A DNA stretch of 64,000 nucleotides, from positions 14,721,501 to 14,785,500 of the forward strand of contig NC_071336.1 in NCBI RefSeq assembly GCF_027744825.2. The letters are read 5' to 3'. Every line of letters begins with the position of its first letter. Positions within the stretch are counted from its first letter, which is position 1. Position numbers and translations under genes: made by a program. The notes under the pieces were generated by a model, which saw only the letters and a program-made list of their open reading frames with translations, was not told the origin of the DNA and made no database searches. This DNA comes from Synchiropus splendidus (lineage: Eukaryota > Chordata > Actinopteri > Syngnathiformes > Callionymidae). Below, piece by piece: positions 22,049 through 32,302 of this stretch.

Positions 22049-24229
22049 CAAATCGGCCACCTGTAGTCAATATTGCTCATATGTTGTGATGCCGACAAGT
22101 GCGTGAAGAACAGGCAGATATGACTGTTCTTGCTCGCTAGAATACAGGAAATAGAATTGAAAGTGAAGTAATGGTTCTAGGTGGGGCTGTCTCAGCTCTT
22201 ACCAGCCTCTGGGAGGGGAAAGTACCACATCCATGTACTGTGTACTCTTTTACCTTCTCCTATTTCAGGCAATCGCTGCGTGTTGAAAGGTCATGTGTAA
22301 AGTGATCTGTTTATTTTCCTTTTTAACGATTGAATATTGTGTATAATTCATGCTTTGGTTTGGTTTGTGACTTCGTTCACGTTTCAAATTCCTTTGTCAA
22401 GTTACTGGGTTTCATCTCTCTAATGGTTTACACCTAATGCTACAGTACTTCATCTTTCAAGATTGAGGGTTTGACTTCTGCCTTTGCACTGTTTTTTTTT
22501 GGTTTGTTTGTTTTTTTCAGTGTCTTGTTTTGGAATATCATTATTTTCAAGCTGCTCGACTAACAAATTTCCAACTTTGAATACAGACTTATGGCACTAC
22601 ATTTAGTGCTGTTAAGTTCGCAACATTACATGCCAGTGCAAAATCATTCATGTCAGTCTTTTGTGAGTGTGACCAGCTACTCTAATATACATTCTTTTTA
22701 AGAATTGTGAAATAAAATCTCTCCACATTGAGTACCTGAACTTGGGATCACCGATAGCTCTCTTAACGGTTACATTGACTTCTTAACAATATCTTTAATT
22801 TTACTCAGTTGTCATAGAAGTCATGTCATGTCCAGTCCATGCACTGTTTTATTTGACTTTTTGACTCCTTCATATTGAGTGCAGTACATTAACTGATTCG
22901 CTCACTCAATAATTTTAAATATTTGAACCAATCTGAAGTCACAACTGTCATGATTAAATGCTCTTTTATTGATATGAGGCTCTTAAACTATAGCACACAT
23001 AAAAACAATACAAATGTAACATTTTATAGCATTTATTAAAGAAAATTCAGAATGGACAGGGAAAGATGAGAATTTGCAATTTGTGTTCAATTATCAACGT
23101 CAGATCAATATGAAGCAACACACATCAATATGTACAAAGAGTGACAAATGAAAGTGGTCTTACTTGACTGCTGATGGATGAATGGATGAAATGGATGACA
23201 AGGATCAAGGATAAAGTGATGAAGCTGATCAGTCGGAAGAACACGAGGAAGAAGGCGTCCTGGATTCTCAATGGGGACCAGGTGAAGTCGTGACAGGTGG
23301 CACTCACACTCAGGGCTGCGGGTTGTCGTGGAGCAGGTCGGAGTGGGTCGAAGTTGCCATAACCATTTCAAGATGTAACTTAACTCGATCGAACGACGAG
23401 GAGTTTGATCAGTGGAGCCCTAATGTCTCAACAGTTTGCTGAGGCAAGACAGACTCACGTGTTCAAGCTTACTGATCATACAGATCGGGAGACACACTGA
23501 GACAGGATTTGCCTTGTGTGTTGTTGGATCAAGGTGTAGGGAGGAACCACAAGGGACCCGCTTGCATTTGGGAGTCGGACGACAACATCAAGTGAGCACC
23601 ATAAAGTGATTTTGTCTTAGTAAGGAAACAACCAGAATCTCAATTCAATTGTACTTTTTTGTGTGTTTCTTGCTGAGTCATGGCACATTGATGAAAAGTA
23701 GACCATAACACTGGGAGTCTTGCTGTCTTACTGGTTCATCAAAGACTTTGCTTATCCGACATCTATTTTCAAGTATGGCACTGTGCCGGATTGGTTCATG
23801 AGGTACCTCACTGCAAGGAGCCCAACTGAGCATCCTGAAAGGGATAACCGTCACAAAGGCGTTCAGATGTCTCTGGTCCAGAATCGGACAAAGTCCTGTC
23901 CTATTTTTGGAACAAGAACATATGTGACGTAGACGATAGCCAGAAAGCTGAAGTCCCTCAACATTGTTTTTCCCAAATGAACCAGGGTTGATGGGACCCC
24001 TATGTCAATGTATCCAGAACATGGGGGAAGTCTGGGCTGTAAATCCTGAGATGGAACCATGGGCTAATAGAAAGCTCTGTCTGAGCGTCAGCTGTGATGA
24101 CTGTGTTCACAAGACTTATCTATGAAATCAAAGCAGATGACTTGCTTGCTCATAACCTTTTTTTTTTTTAAATAAATTCTTCACTTAGTTCTGGTGTTCG
24201 TGTTCATCTACTTACGTTCCTTCTTAATT
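22049..24229. other. Intergenic stretch between receptors 3 and 4
   Basis: AATAAA at 22711-22716 may end a long 3' UTR of receptor 3. A minus-strand open frame at 23105-23371 and a plus-strand one at 23720-23932 show no domain. Nothing else is recognised. Confidence 0.45.
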
Positions 24230-24468
24230 GGTTGTCACTCATTGTAATTTGATTATGTGAAGGATGATGTTATGTAAATGAATTTGCTTAATGCACCCAG
24301 CAAGCAAAGCAAAACCTATCAACACTTGGTCAGGTGCAAGGAAGCCATCGGTTTGCCATCATAATAACTGGCAACCTGGTTTTCACCTTACGGTCAGGTG
24401 AACTCCTGGAAAAGCACTTCTTCTGTCAGACTTTGCACTGATGCTGTGGTTCATCTTGTGTCTTGCAG
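24230..24468 (+). promoter_or_regulatory. Promoter module and 5' UTR exon of receptor 4
   Basis: TTATGTAAATGAATTTGC (octamer variant at 24272-24279) is followed by AAAACCTATCAACACTTGG, in the TATA-like position, then a 5' UTR exon ending GTCTTGCAG with the donor GTATGT at 24469. The surrounding 100 bases align closely with the module of receptor 6 (for example GAATTTGCTTAAT against AAATTTGCTTAAT, and AGCAAGCAAAGCAAA). The intron would run to 24791. Confidence 0.65.
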
Positions 24469-24793
24469 GTATGTAATCGCAGTGAAACACGACACACAGA
24501 TCCATCCACTAATATCATACCATTTGCTAAAATTCTATATTAGAGAGTAAAACAGATTGACAGGACGTCTGATATAGTGTGAAGTAGTGTAGTAATTGTA
24601 GGATCTCACAGCTGACATTTCTCATGTAAATGTGAAAATTGGTGGCGCCATATGGAAATTAAAAATGTAATTGACTATCTGCAAGACAAGAAAAAAACAA
24701 GATGCTTGAAACAGCATTTTTTCAATGCGATGAAGGTTGGAGATTTTTTTAAAATTGTTTGCTGAGCTATTTTCCGTCTGTTTTATTGCAGAA

Positions 24794-25612
24794 ATGAATG
24801 TTTCCAGCCTCAACATTCTTGAATGTTTGACTGTCAAGCCTTTCAATTACATCTTCCTTTCCTTCAACATCGTAAATGTGATACAGTTCCCTCTCTTCGC
24901 CTTCATCCTCTACCTGTTTTACCTGCAGTGGCGAGTGCAGCGCTCTACTTCCAGAATGCCTCACTCGGACTACCTCACCCTCCACATGACAGTCATAAAC
25001 ATGCTCAGTATTCTGGGATCCGTCCTCTGTCTTGTCGACTATGAAAAAAATACAAGATCCTCAGAGTATGGAATCTCAACAATGATTTTCGCTTGGTATG
25101 TTGGAATATTTTTGCATTTTTTCTCTTGCTTGGACCAATACCTGGCTGTTGGTCATCCTGTCACCTACATCCGTCTGAAGCAGGGGAAGGGGATCAGGAT
25201 GAGGCACATAGGTGTTTCTGTGGTCTGGGTGATTGGTATCGTGGGAGCAGCGTTGTTTGACCTATCAGAGGAGCTGGGAATCATTATTGATTTCATTGTT
25301 CTTGCTTTAATTTGGCTCTCAATAGTAGCTTGCAGCTTGATTGTTCTCTGGATTCTGATGCGGCCTAGACCTGGGAAAAAAGATGAAAGAGTGCTGAGTC
25401 AGCAAAAGCAGAAGGCATTCTATACAATCTTGATCATTTTGGGAGTGTTGTGCTCAAAATTTATTTGGGGTCTGTTGTTAACTACAATGTTTATGTCAAT
25501 AAACCTCAGCGAAATGGGCAAGTGTTTCATGACAACCGTGGAATGGTGGTTCAACATCCCTTCCAACCTGATTTTGCCCGTCATGTTTTTGATCAAGGCT
25601 CCTAAAACCTGA
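24794..25612 (+). CDS. Rhodopsin-like seven-helix receptor 4 (DQY type)
   Basis: This is a 272-residue receptor. The start ATG lies two bases after a TTTTATTGCAG acceptor; the 19 in-frame upstream codons are intron. Framework features match receptor 3: LQWRVQRSTSRMPHSDYLTLHMT between TM1 and TM2, SCLDQYLAVGHPVTYIRLKQ after TM3 (Gly replaces the usual Val before HP), PRPGKKDERVLSQQKQKAF in ICL3, and EWWFNIPSNLILPVMFLIK in TM7. TM4, ECL2 and TM5 (residues ~140-185) diverge from the paralogues. No TM3 disulfide cysteine, no NPxxY and almost no tail. Confidence 0.9.
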   Translation: MNVSSLNILECLTVKPFNYIFLSFNIVNVIQFPLFAFILYLFYLQWRVQRSTSRMPHSDYLTLHMTVINMLSILGSVLCLVDYEKNTRSSEYGISTMIFAWYVGIFLHFFSCLDQYLAVGHPVTYIRLKQGKGIRMRHIGVSVVWVIGIVGAALFDLSEELGIIIDFIVLALIWLSIVACSLIVLWILMRPRPGKKDERVLSQQKQKAFYTILIILGVLCSKFIWGLLLTTMFMSINLSEMGKCFMTTVEWWFNIPSNLILPVMFLIKAPKT

Positions 25613-26784
25613 AACATCGACCGCCTGGAATCTTACCCGAGATGCAGCCATGCTTTCATGGTAGCTGTGTTGTATTCATATGCTGAAGTGATTCTGACAA
25701 CTGCTTGAAGAAGAATCGCCGGCTTTATATGCCTTTGAGAAGAGAGGAAGTATATTTGAAAGTGAACTATTGGTTCCTGTACAGACAAGTTGCTCTCATT
25801 TAGCAGAACGTTGCCACTTCCATCGACAATCTTTTGAGTTCTCCAATTTCAAAGATCTGACAGTATGTTGAGAGGCGGTTACTTGTAATTCAAATATTGT
25901 TTCTCTTTAACAATTGAATACTACTATGTATGATCAGGTTCTTATTTTAGTCAAAGTCCCATCATGAAGCAGTTTGATTTCATTGTGATGTTTTTCAACT
26001 TATGGTCCTTCATGTTTCATGTCATTGGCGTATGGGTTCTGCATCATCACCTTATATTTGTCTTTTTTTATATCGTCGTGTCTAGCTGTTCTTCATTGAG
26101 TTCCACTTATATTTTTCAATGTTTGATACAAATGTCTGGCACTGCATTTAGTTAGTAATACAGAGTGAATGATGTCTCAGTACAATATTATGTACAATAT
26201 GCCGGTCTTGAGTCTGAGTTTGTGAACTGTCTCACTTTTCATTTGATTAAACAGTTTCTTTTCATTCCATCTGACTGTTTCATTTTATTTTTTGATATTC
26301 AGGCCATTCTGGTTGTAAATAGGTTTTCATTTTTAATCTCAATGTATCAGAATAAATCTGAGTTAACTCGGAATTAATGTCAAATTACCAGTGTTGAGCA
26401 AGTTACTTGAAGTCAGTAACTTAGTCACTAGTTACCGCATTCAAAAGTAACTGATGACTAGCGAAAGTATAAAACTGTATATTATAGCGGAGCTCAAACA
26501 ATCATCTTAGAACAGTCACGGTCATCGGCCTGGGTCGGGAACCAGCAACATTGGGACCGGCTCGGCCGCACTGTTTGTGTGGCGTGCTAAACTAGATAGT
26601 CAGGTAATAAAGGCTAACAATCGTTCTATAGGCTCTAACCCACTTCAAGTGCAATCCCATTACAAAGTCTCCATTTAGTGACCTAAAGGTACAATAGTGT
26701 GAGTGCATGTGAATGAATGACAATATTGAACGTTTGAGGGGCATATTTAATGTAATCGTTTAGATTAGAAACTATACTTGGTGC
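25613..26784. other. Intergenic stretch after receptor 4
   Basis: No gene. Bases 26390-26470 contain the alternating AGTAACT/AGTTAC words seen in a common fish repeat, again found near 42530-42600. Confidence 0.4.
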
Positions 26785-27760
26785 AGTCCATATCCACAGC
26801 ACCAAGGTGGAGCAGGTCAGAAGCTTCACATTTCTTGGCATACACATCACTATTGACTTGTCCTTGTCATGACTGCTGAGCTAAGGTGACCCAAGAGCAG
26901 ATGACTTTGTCGCAGGACTCGGACAAGCGAGGTTAACCGTTAATCACAAGATTTATTACAATAAACAAAATACACAGACAAATCTAAACTGAAGGCGACG
27001 ACAGCAGAAGCGGAGCGGAGAACAAACATGAACGGAGGGGATAAACCTGAAACAGCAAGCGGGTGTAAGAAATACAAGCCTGAAAACGGGGACAACTGAG
27101 AAACAGTGGGATATAACTCTCACAAGGCTAATACAAAACTAAAGACGCTCGGTAGAGGTGCAAACAAACACTCTAACCGAGGAAATAACTAGCACACAGG
27201 CTGAACTAAAGTAGCGAGTAACACAAACACTCGAGGAAGCTAACACGGAGCTAAAGACGGGGAGCAAGCGATAGGAGAGCGAGATGACAAAGGTGACAGA
27301 ACGAGGAGATGAACACAGAGCGATAAACAGGGTCACAACGGAATGGAGCAATTGAGAGAGAACGTACCATGAGAACAAAAGACGATCATCTGGCAGCACA
27401 TGCTGGTTCTCCAGGTGTATAAATCTCTGCAGAGGCACTCAGTGGAATGAGAACCAGCTGCGCTGCCATGAAGCTGGAGGGGGTGAGAAAGCAAACAAGA
27501 AAACAAGGAACCGGAACACAGGAAGTGACAAAGTAAAAGCACGAACCATGACAGTCCTGGATATTACACACTGACAATTTGGTGAAGAAGAGGCTCTAAT
27601 TTCTGAGGAGGCTGAGGAAGTTTTGCATGAGTACCAACATCCTCACTAGCTTCAATGTGTGCACTATCATGACAGTGAGGTGCGGAAACGGCACTGACAA
27701 TACAAGAGGTTGTAAAAACGCTGGAACGCTGGCATGTTGGCTTTCCAAAATGTCTCGAAC
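26785..27760 (+). mobile_element. Degenerate LINE reverse-transcriptase C-terminal fragment (split by a solo LTR)
   Basis: Skipping the LTR at 26865-27553, plus-strand translation gives residues such as VEQVRSFTFLGIHITIDLSW, then HTDNLVKKRL, FLRRLRKFCMSTNILTSF and CTI. These resemble the region after the RT core in fish LINEs of the CR1/L2/Rex1 type. It contains stop codons and is an old, 5'-truncated copy. Confidence 0.65.
26865..27553. mobile_element. Solo LTR (689 bp) with 5-bp target-site duplication
   Basis: The element begins TGTCATGACT and ends CCATGACA, giving TG...CA ends with an inverted TGTCATG/CATGACA. GTCCT directly precedes it (26860-26864) and directly follows it (27554-27558). 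Its GAC-, ACA-rich interior has no coding frame of note. One LTR with a 5-bp duplication and no internal region indicates LTR-LTR recombination. Orientation is not settled. Confidence 0.85.
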
Positions 27761-28139
27761 ACTCGATATACAATAGAAAAACACATAATGACGGCCAGTT
27801 AGGCTTCCGTTGTCTTTACGCATTACGTAAGTGAAGCGAAATGTCATGAAGTGCTGTCCCATTTCTTAGGGACATCAATCACTTCTCACTTTGTTGTTGG
27901 ATGGATAGGATGCCTTAAACCATCACCTGACCTCTGAATGAGCGGATTTGATGAAAATTCTGTGTGCTATATTTTAACTCCACTTTTTAATTTTTTTTAT
28001 TTATTTTTTATTTGAAACAACTCAATAGCTGACCATTCTGTATCCTATTTCAGTTATTAATATTGAATTATTGCATAATGTCTTGTAATTAAGTTAATTA
28101 ACTACAACATAAAACAAATATTTCTCTGTTCGTTCAGTG

Positions 28140-28352
28140 TATTTGTAATTTCCTGTATGCAATAATCAATTGTCACTCATTCAAATCTGACAAAACCAAA
28201 ACACTTGTCGTCTGCTGCGAATCAGTCCTCCACTCTCCGTCATTATAACTGGGAACATTATTTTTGAGGTAAGGTCAAGGTGTGCTGCTGGTAAAGCCCA
28301 ACTTTTTCCAAACTTTGTTGTTTTTCTGTGCTTTCTCATGACTTATTCCAGG
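28140..28352 (+). promoter_or_regulatory. Decayed promoter module of receptor 5
   Basis: ATTGTCACTCATTCAAATC and the following ACACTTGTCGTCTGCTGCGAATC and CATTATAACTGGGAACATTA align with the receptor 4 and 6 modules, but the octamer/AAATTTGC block expected between them is missing. The 5' UTR exon appears to end at ATTCCAGG, where a (TA)n tract sits in place of the usual GTACGT donor. Confidence 0.5.

Positions 28353-28354
<2 letters not shown>

Positions 28355-28434
<80 letters not shown>
28355..28434. repeat. (TA)40 microsatellite at the presumed splice donor
   Basis: An uninterrupted TA run starting immediately after TTCCAGGGG, where paralogues have TTCCAG followed by GTACGT. Confidence 0.95.
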
Positions 28435-28439
<5 letters not shown>

Positions 28440-29041
28440 TTAGTCTATAGAAGCTTGTTTTAATACCTGAAATGCTAAATGCAAACTGCAGAAAATATTA
28501 ATTGTTATCTGAAACCTTTTTCATCCCCACTCGAAACAGTGAGATTTTTTTTTTTTCTTTTGATAATTACTGAAACTAGTGCTGTCAAATTTTTAATCGG
28601 CTGAGTTCACTCCCGATTAGTGGCAAATGCATCACACATTTTGTATCTGTTCAAAGTGTAACTTAAAGGAAGAGTTCATCACCATTAATGCTTTCCCCAT
28701 GCAAACGGTTGTTTACTACAACAGCCCAACGTAACAGATACTGTCAAGAGCATTCTTTAGAATAACCTCAGAGGCTCTGAAGAGCCTCAAAACATGCTTT
28801 TAGAAGCACAACATTGTTAGCAATAACAATCCCTCTTGCGTTGAGTTAATCTTTAAATTGCATATAGAACAGAAACAAAATGTGTGATTCATTTGCCATT
28901 GATCGCAAGTTAATTCATCTTTAGTGGGATTATTTGAGATTACAAATGTTATACATTGACAGCCATAGTTTAAACTGTGAGCAAACAAGTCAGTGAGATA
29001 TATTCCTTGTGTTAAATCATTTTAACTGTTTTATTACAGAA

Positions 29042-29855
29042 ATGAATGTTTCCAGCTTCACCAGTCGTGAATGCCCGACAATGGAGCCTTTCATCTACAT
29101 CTTCCATTCCTTCAACGTTGTAAAGGTCTTACAGATCCCTCTCTTCGCCTTCATCCTCTACCTGCTTTACCTGCAGTGGCGGCCGCAGCGCTCTACTTCC
29201 AGAATGCCTCACTCGGACTACCTCACCCTCCACATGACCATCCTGAACATGCTCAGCATCCTGGGATCAGCCCTCTGTCTTGTTGACTACAAGAGAAATA
29301 CAAGAACCTCAGAGACTGGAGACCAAATAATGATACTGGCCTGGTATGGTGGAATATTCTTGCATTTTCTCACTTGCTTGGACCAATACCTGGCTGTGGT
29401 TCATCCTGTCACCTATATCCGTCTGAAACAGGGGAAGGGGATCAGGATGAGACACTGCAGTATTTCTCTGGTCTGGTTTATTACTATCATAGGTGTATTG
29501 AAGTTTGAATTATCAGAGGAGCTTGGCATGATCCTTGAATTCATCTGCTTGAATTTGATCTGGGTTTCTATTGTAGTTTACAGCATGATTGTTCTGTGGA
29601 TTCTGAAGAGGCCCGCAGCTGAGAAAAAGGATGAAAGAGTGCTGAGTCAGCAAAAGCGAAAGGCTTTCTATTTAATCCTGATCATTTTGGGAGTGTTGTC
29701 TGTGAAGTTTATATGGGGTCTGCTGTTCACTATCATGTTTGTGTCATTGAAGCACAACAAAATGTTCAAGTGTTCCCTGGAAAGATTGGTGGTGCAGTAT
29801 CCCCTCTAACCTGATCTTGCCCGTCATGTTTTTGCTCAAGGCTCTGAAAACCTGA
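29042..29855 (+). pseudogene. Receptor 5 (DQY type), frameshifted before TM7
   Basis: The ATG lies two bases after a TTTTATTACAG acceptor. The frame encodes a normal framework through TM6: MNVSSFTSRE N-terminus, TCLDQYLAVVHPVTYIRLKQ, ICL3 with KRPAAEKKDERVLSQQKRKAF (RPG motif altered to PAA), and TM6 LILIILGVLSVKFIWGLL. After KCSLERL a net 5-base deletion relative to the paralogues shifts the frame (about 29780-29800), giving VVQYPL and a stop at 29809. The original TM7 coding sequence is still present in another frame (NLILPVMFLLK) to a TGA at 29855. The product would be 255 residues without TM7. With the decayed promoter this is best read as a recent pseudogene; a truncated six-helix product is possible. 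Confidence 0.85.
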
Positions 29856-30289
29856 AAATAAATGCTCCATCTGTAACCAATGATATCTCTATGTCATTTG
29901 GAATTTGACATTTATTATTTTATAGTTTTTCGAATTTTATGTGCAGTTCATGTGTGGGTCCAAGTTTCATTCATAGTTTTATACATACTTTTTTTTTTCT
30001 TTTTTTCATACTTTTCCAAGAAAACACCTTTGTCATTGGAGATTATGAGGAACTGAATCCATAATAACTATGAAGATGATCTATTATCTATGAATTTGTT
30101 GTGAAAGTACATTTCCTGTTCCTCATTTCCTGTGGCTTATTTATTGTTGCACTATTGCAAAGCAATGTTTATTAAAAATATATTTTTTAATGTTTATTAC
30201 TGTAAAAAGACTCATGCTGTTTTTTTTTTTTTACGTTGATGTCGTAATTCATCAGGCTTTAAATTCATCTTAGTACAACAGTCTGAGAG
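29856..30289. other. Intergenic stretch after receptor 5
   Basis: AT-rich, with several T-runs. No gene. Confidence 0.4.
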
Positions 30290-30710
30290 CCAGTGTCGCC
30301 AGTCATTAAACATCAAGCCAACCAGATTCACTTCAGAGAAAAATTGACCTGCCACATGAACATGAAGTCTGAACCAAGACACAAAAAATGTTGTCATCAC
30401 AACAACACTCCAGGAGTTAGGATCTGTTTAGATCCACGTGGAAAGAATATGGTTCGCATTCATGTGCAAAATCAACACAGTGACACGTCATTTCAACATA
30501 CAATGACTTGCAGTCTCAACTTTGCCATGATACATTCTGATTCGATGACCTGGGGATGAGAATATGCTCATCGATTTGTGGCACATTTGGCTAAACAGAA
30601 GTAAATCCTGGACTCAAACGTGAAGACAGACAACATTTTTTGTGAGGTATGGCTGACACACCGTGGCTTTTTTCAGACCTCACTGCCATTTCATCTGACT
30701 CCATCAGTTA
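30290..30710 (+). promoter_or_regulatory. Orphan receptor promoter module
   Basis: The order CACGTGGAAAGAATATGGTTC, CATTCATGTGCAAAATCAAC, ATGACTTGCAGTC, GATGAGAATATGCTCATCG (degenerate octamer at about 30563) and GGCTAAACAGAAG parallels the modules of receptors 7, 8 and 9. Further down, TTTGTGAGGTATGGCTGACA and GTGGCTTTTTTCAGAC match the same region of receptor 9 (40405-40450). No receptor coding sequence lies between here and the separate module of receptor 6. Confidence 0.55.
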
Positions 30711-31139
30711 CCCATTGATCCAGAGAGCTGGGTTGCAGGGAGCCTGGTGCTCCTGGTTGGGTCCCCATGACAAAGCGTCAGGCAGGTCGGCCAACTCAAA
30801 TCCATCCCCACTGTGACAGTGAGAATTTATAAAATCATACCAGATCAGCCGTAGCTTGTGTTTGCATGGTCTGACTTTGTTGTTGTTTAAACTGACATAC
30901 TGTTGACTGTAGGAGGCAGGGGGAGACAAGGATGAGCAGGTAAGTGGATGTGAGTGTAGGAATGCTGAGTGGAGAGGGTTGAGAGTGAGCTGATATGATG
31001 ATGTCACGGCATGTGTGGAAAGGAAGTGAGGCCAGAAACACTGACATTCAGTTTCATTTTCAGATATGTTGAATTAATGTAGTTTGTCTTACACTGTACT
31101 TGAAGTCACTTTATACAATGAAACAAGTATTTTCCATTT

Positions 31140-31395
31140 GTTTAACCTGTGCAACAATTGATTGGCTGTCACACGTTCTCGTGTGATGATGTACAGGATG
31201 ACATGCAAATAAATTTGCTTAATCGCCCATCAAGCAAAGCAAATCCTATAAACAGTTGCCATCAGCTGCAACCAAGCACCAGGCTGTCCATCATACAGTC
31301 ATAACCAGGACCATTAGTTTTGAGATTTTTTTTTTTTTTTTTCAGAATTTGCTGTGATTCTGTGGTTTTGTGTGACTCGTCTTGTCTTGTTCCAG
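31140..31395 (+). promoter_or_regulatory. Promoter module and 5' UTR exon of receptor 6
   Basis: This is the best-preserved example: the exact octamer ATGCAAAT at 31203-31210, then AAATTTGCTTAATCGCCC, then CCTATAAACAG (TATA-like) and CCATCAGCTGCAACCAAGC. The 5' UTR exon ends CTTGTTCCAG at 31395 and is followed by GTACGT. The intron is 95 bases (31396-31490). Confidence 0.7.
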
Positions 31396-31492
31396 GTACG
31401 TCAACACGGTGAAGCATGAGACAAAGATCCGTCCAGAAAAATAATTCCATGATAAAGTTTTTAATTTAAGCAACATCTGTTCCATTGCAGAA

Positions 31493-32302
31493 ATGAATGT
31501 TTCAAGCTTTGAATGCTCCACAATGGAGCCTTTCATCTACATCTTCCTGTCCTTCAACATTGGAAACGTCCTGCTGTTCCCTCACTTCGCCTTCATCCTC
31601 TACCTGTTTTACCTGCAGTGGCGGCCGCAGCGCTCTTTTTCCAGAATGTCTCACTCAGACTACCTAACCATGCACATGACCATCATGAACATGTTCAGTA
31701 TCCTGGGATCCATCCTCTGTCTTGTTGACTCTGAAAGCAACACAGGGACTTCAGAGCACGGCATTCCAGTGATGCTAATCGTCTGGTATAGTAGAATGTT
31801 TTTGCATTTTTTCTCTTGCTTGGACCAATACCTGGCTGTGGTTCATCCTGTCACCTACATCAGACTGAAACATGGGAAGGGAATCAGGATGAGACACGTT
31901 GGTGTTTCTCTGCTCTGGTTGATGAGTATTGTAGGTACAATGATGTTTCAGTTTTCAGACACGCTTGGCATCATCCTTGAATTCATGTTTCTTGCTTTTA
32001 TCTGGATCTCTATCCTAGCTTTCAGTTTGATTGTTCTCTGCTTTCTGAAGCGGCCCAGACCTGGGAAAAATGATGAAAGAGTGCGGGGTCAACAAAAGCA
32101 AAAAGCATTCTGTCTGATCCTGATCATTTTGGGAGTGTTGTCTCTGAAGTTTATATGGGGCCTGCTGTTTACTGTGATGCATATGTCACCACAGCCAAAC
32201 AAAGTGTTTGAGTGTTTTATGGAAGCGGCCGACTGGTGGTTCAGTATCCCCTCCAACCTAATTTTGCCCGTCATGTTTTTGCTTAAGGCTACGAAAACTT
32301 GA
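31493..32302 (+). CDS. Rhodopsin-like seven-helix receptor 6 (DQY type)
   Basis: A 269-residue receptor whose ATG is two bases after a TTCCATTGCAG acceptor. The N-terminus is short (MNVSSFECST, one sequon). TM3 region: WYSRMFLHFFSCLDQYLAVV; no cysteine at the TM3 start. ICL2 HPVTYIRLKHGKGIRMRHVG and ICL3 KRPRPGKNDERVRGQQKQKAF are basic, as expected facing the cytoplasm. TM7 is ADWWFSIPSNLILPVMFLLK, followed by only ATKT. AATAAA at 32518-32523 is a likely poly(A) signal. Neighbouring module 31140-31395 supplies the promoter. Confidence 0.9.
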   Translation: MNVSSFECSTMEPFIYIFLSFNIGNVLLFPHFAFILYLFYLQWRPQRSFSRMSHSDYLTMHMTIMNMFSILGSILCLVDSESNTGTSEHGIPVMLIVWYSRMFLHFFSCLDQYLAVVHPVTYIRLKHGKGIRMRHVGVSLLWLMSIVGTMMFQFSDTLGIILEFMFLAFIWISILAFSLIVLCFLKRPRPGKNDERVRGQQKQKAFCLILIILGVLSLKFIWGLLFTVMHMSPQPNKVFECFMEAADWWFSIPSNLILPVMFLLKATKT

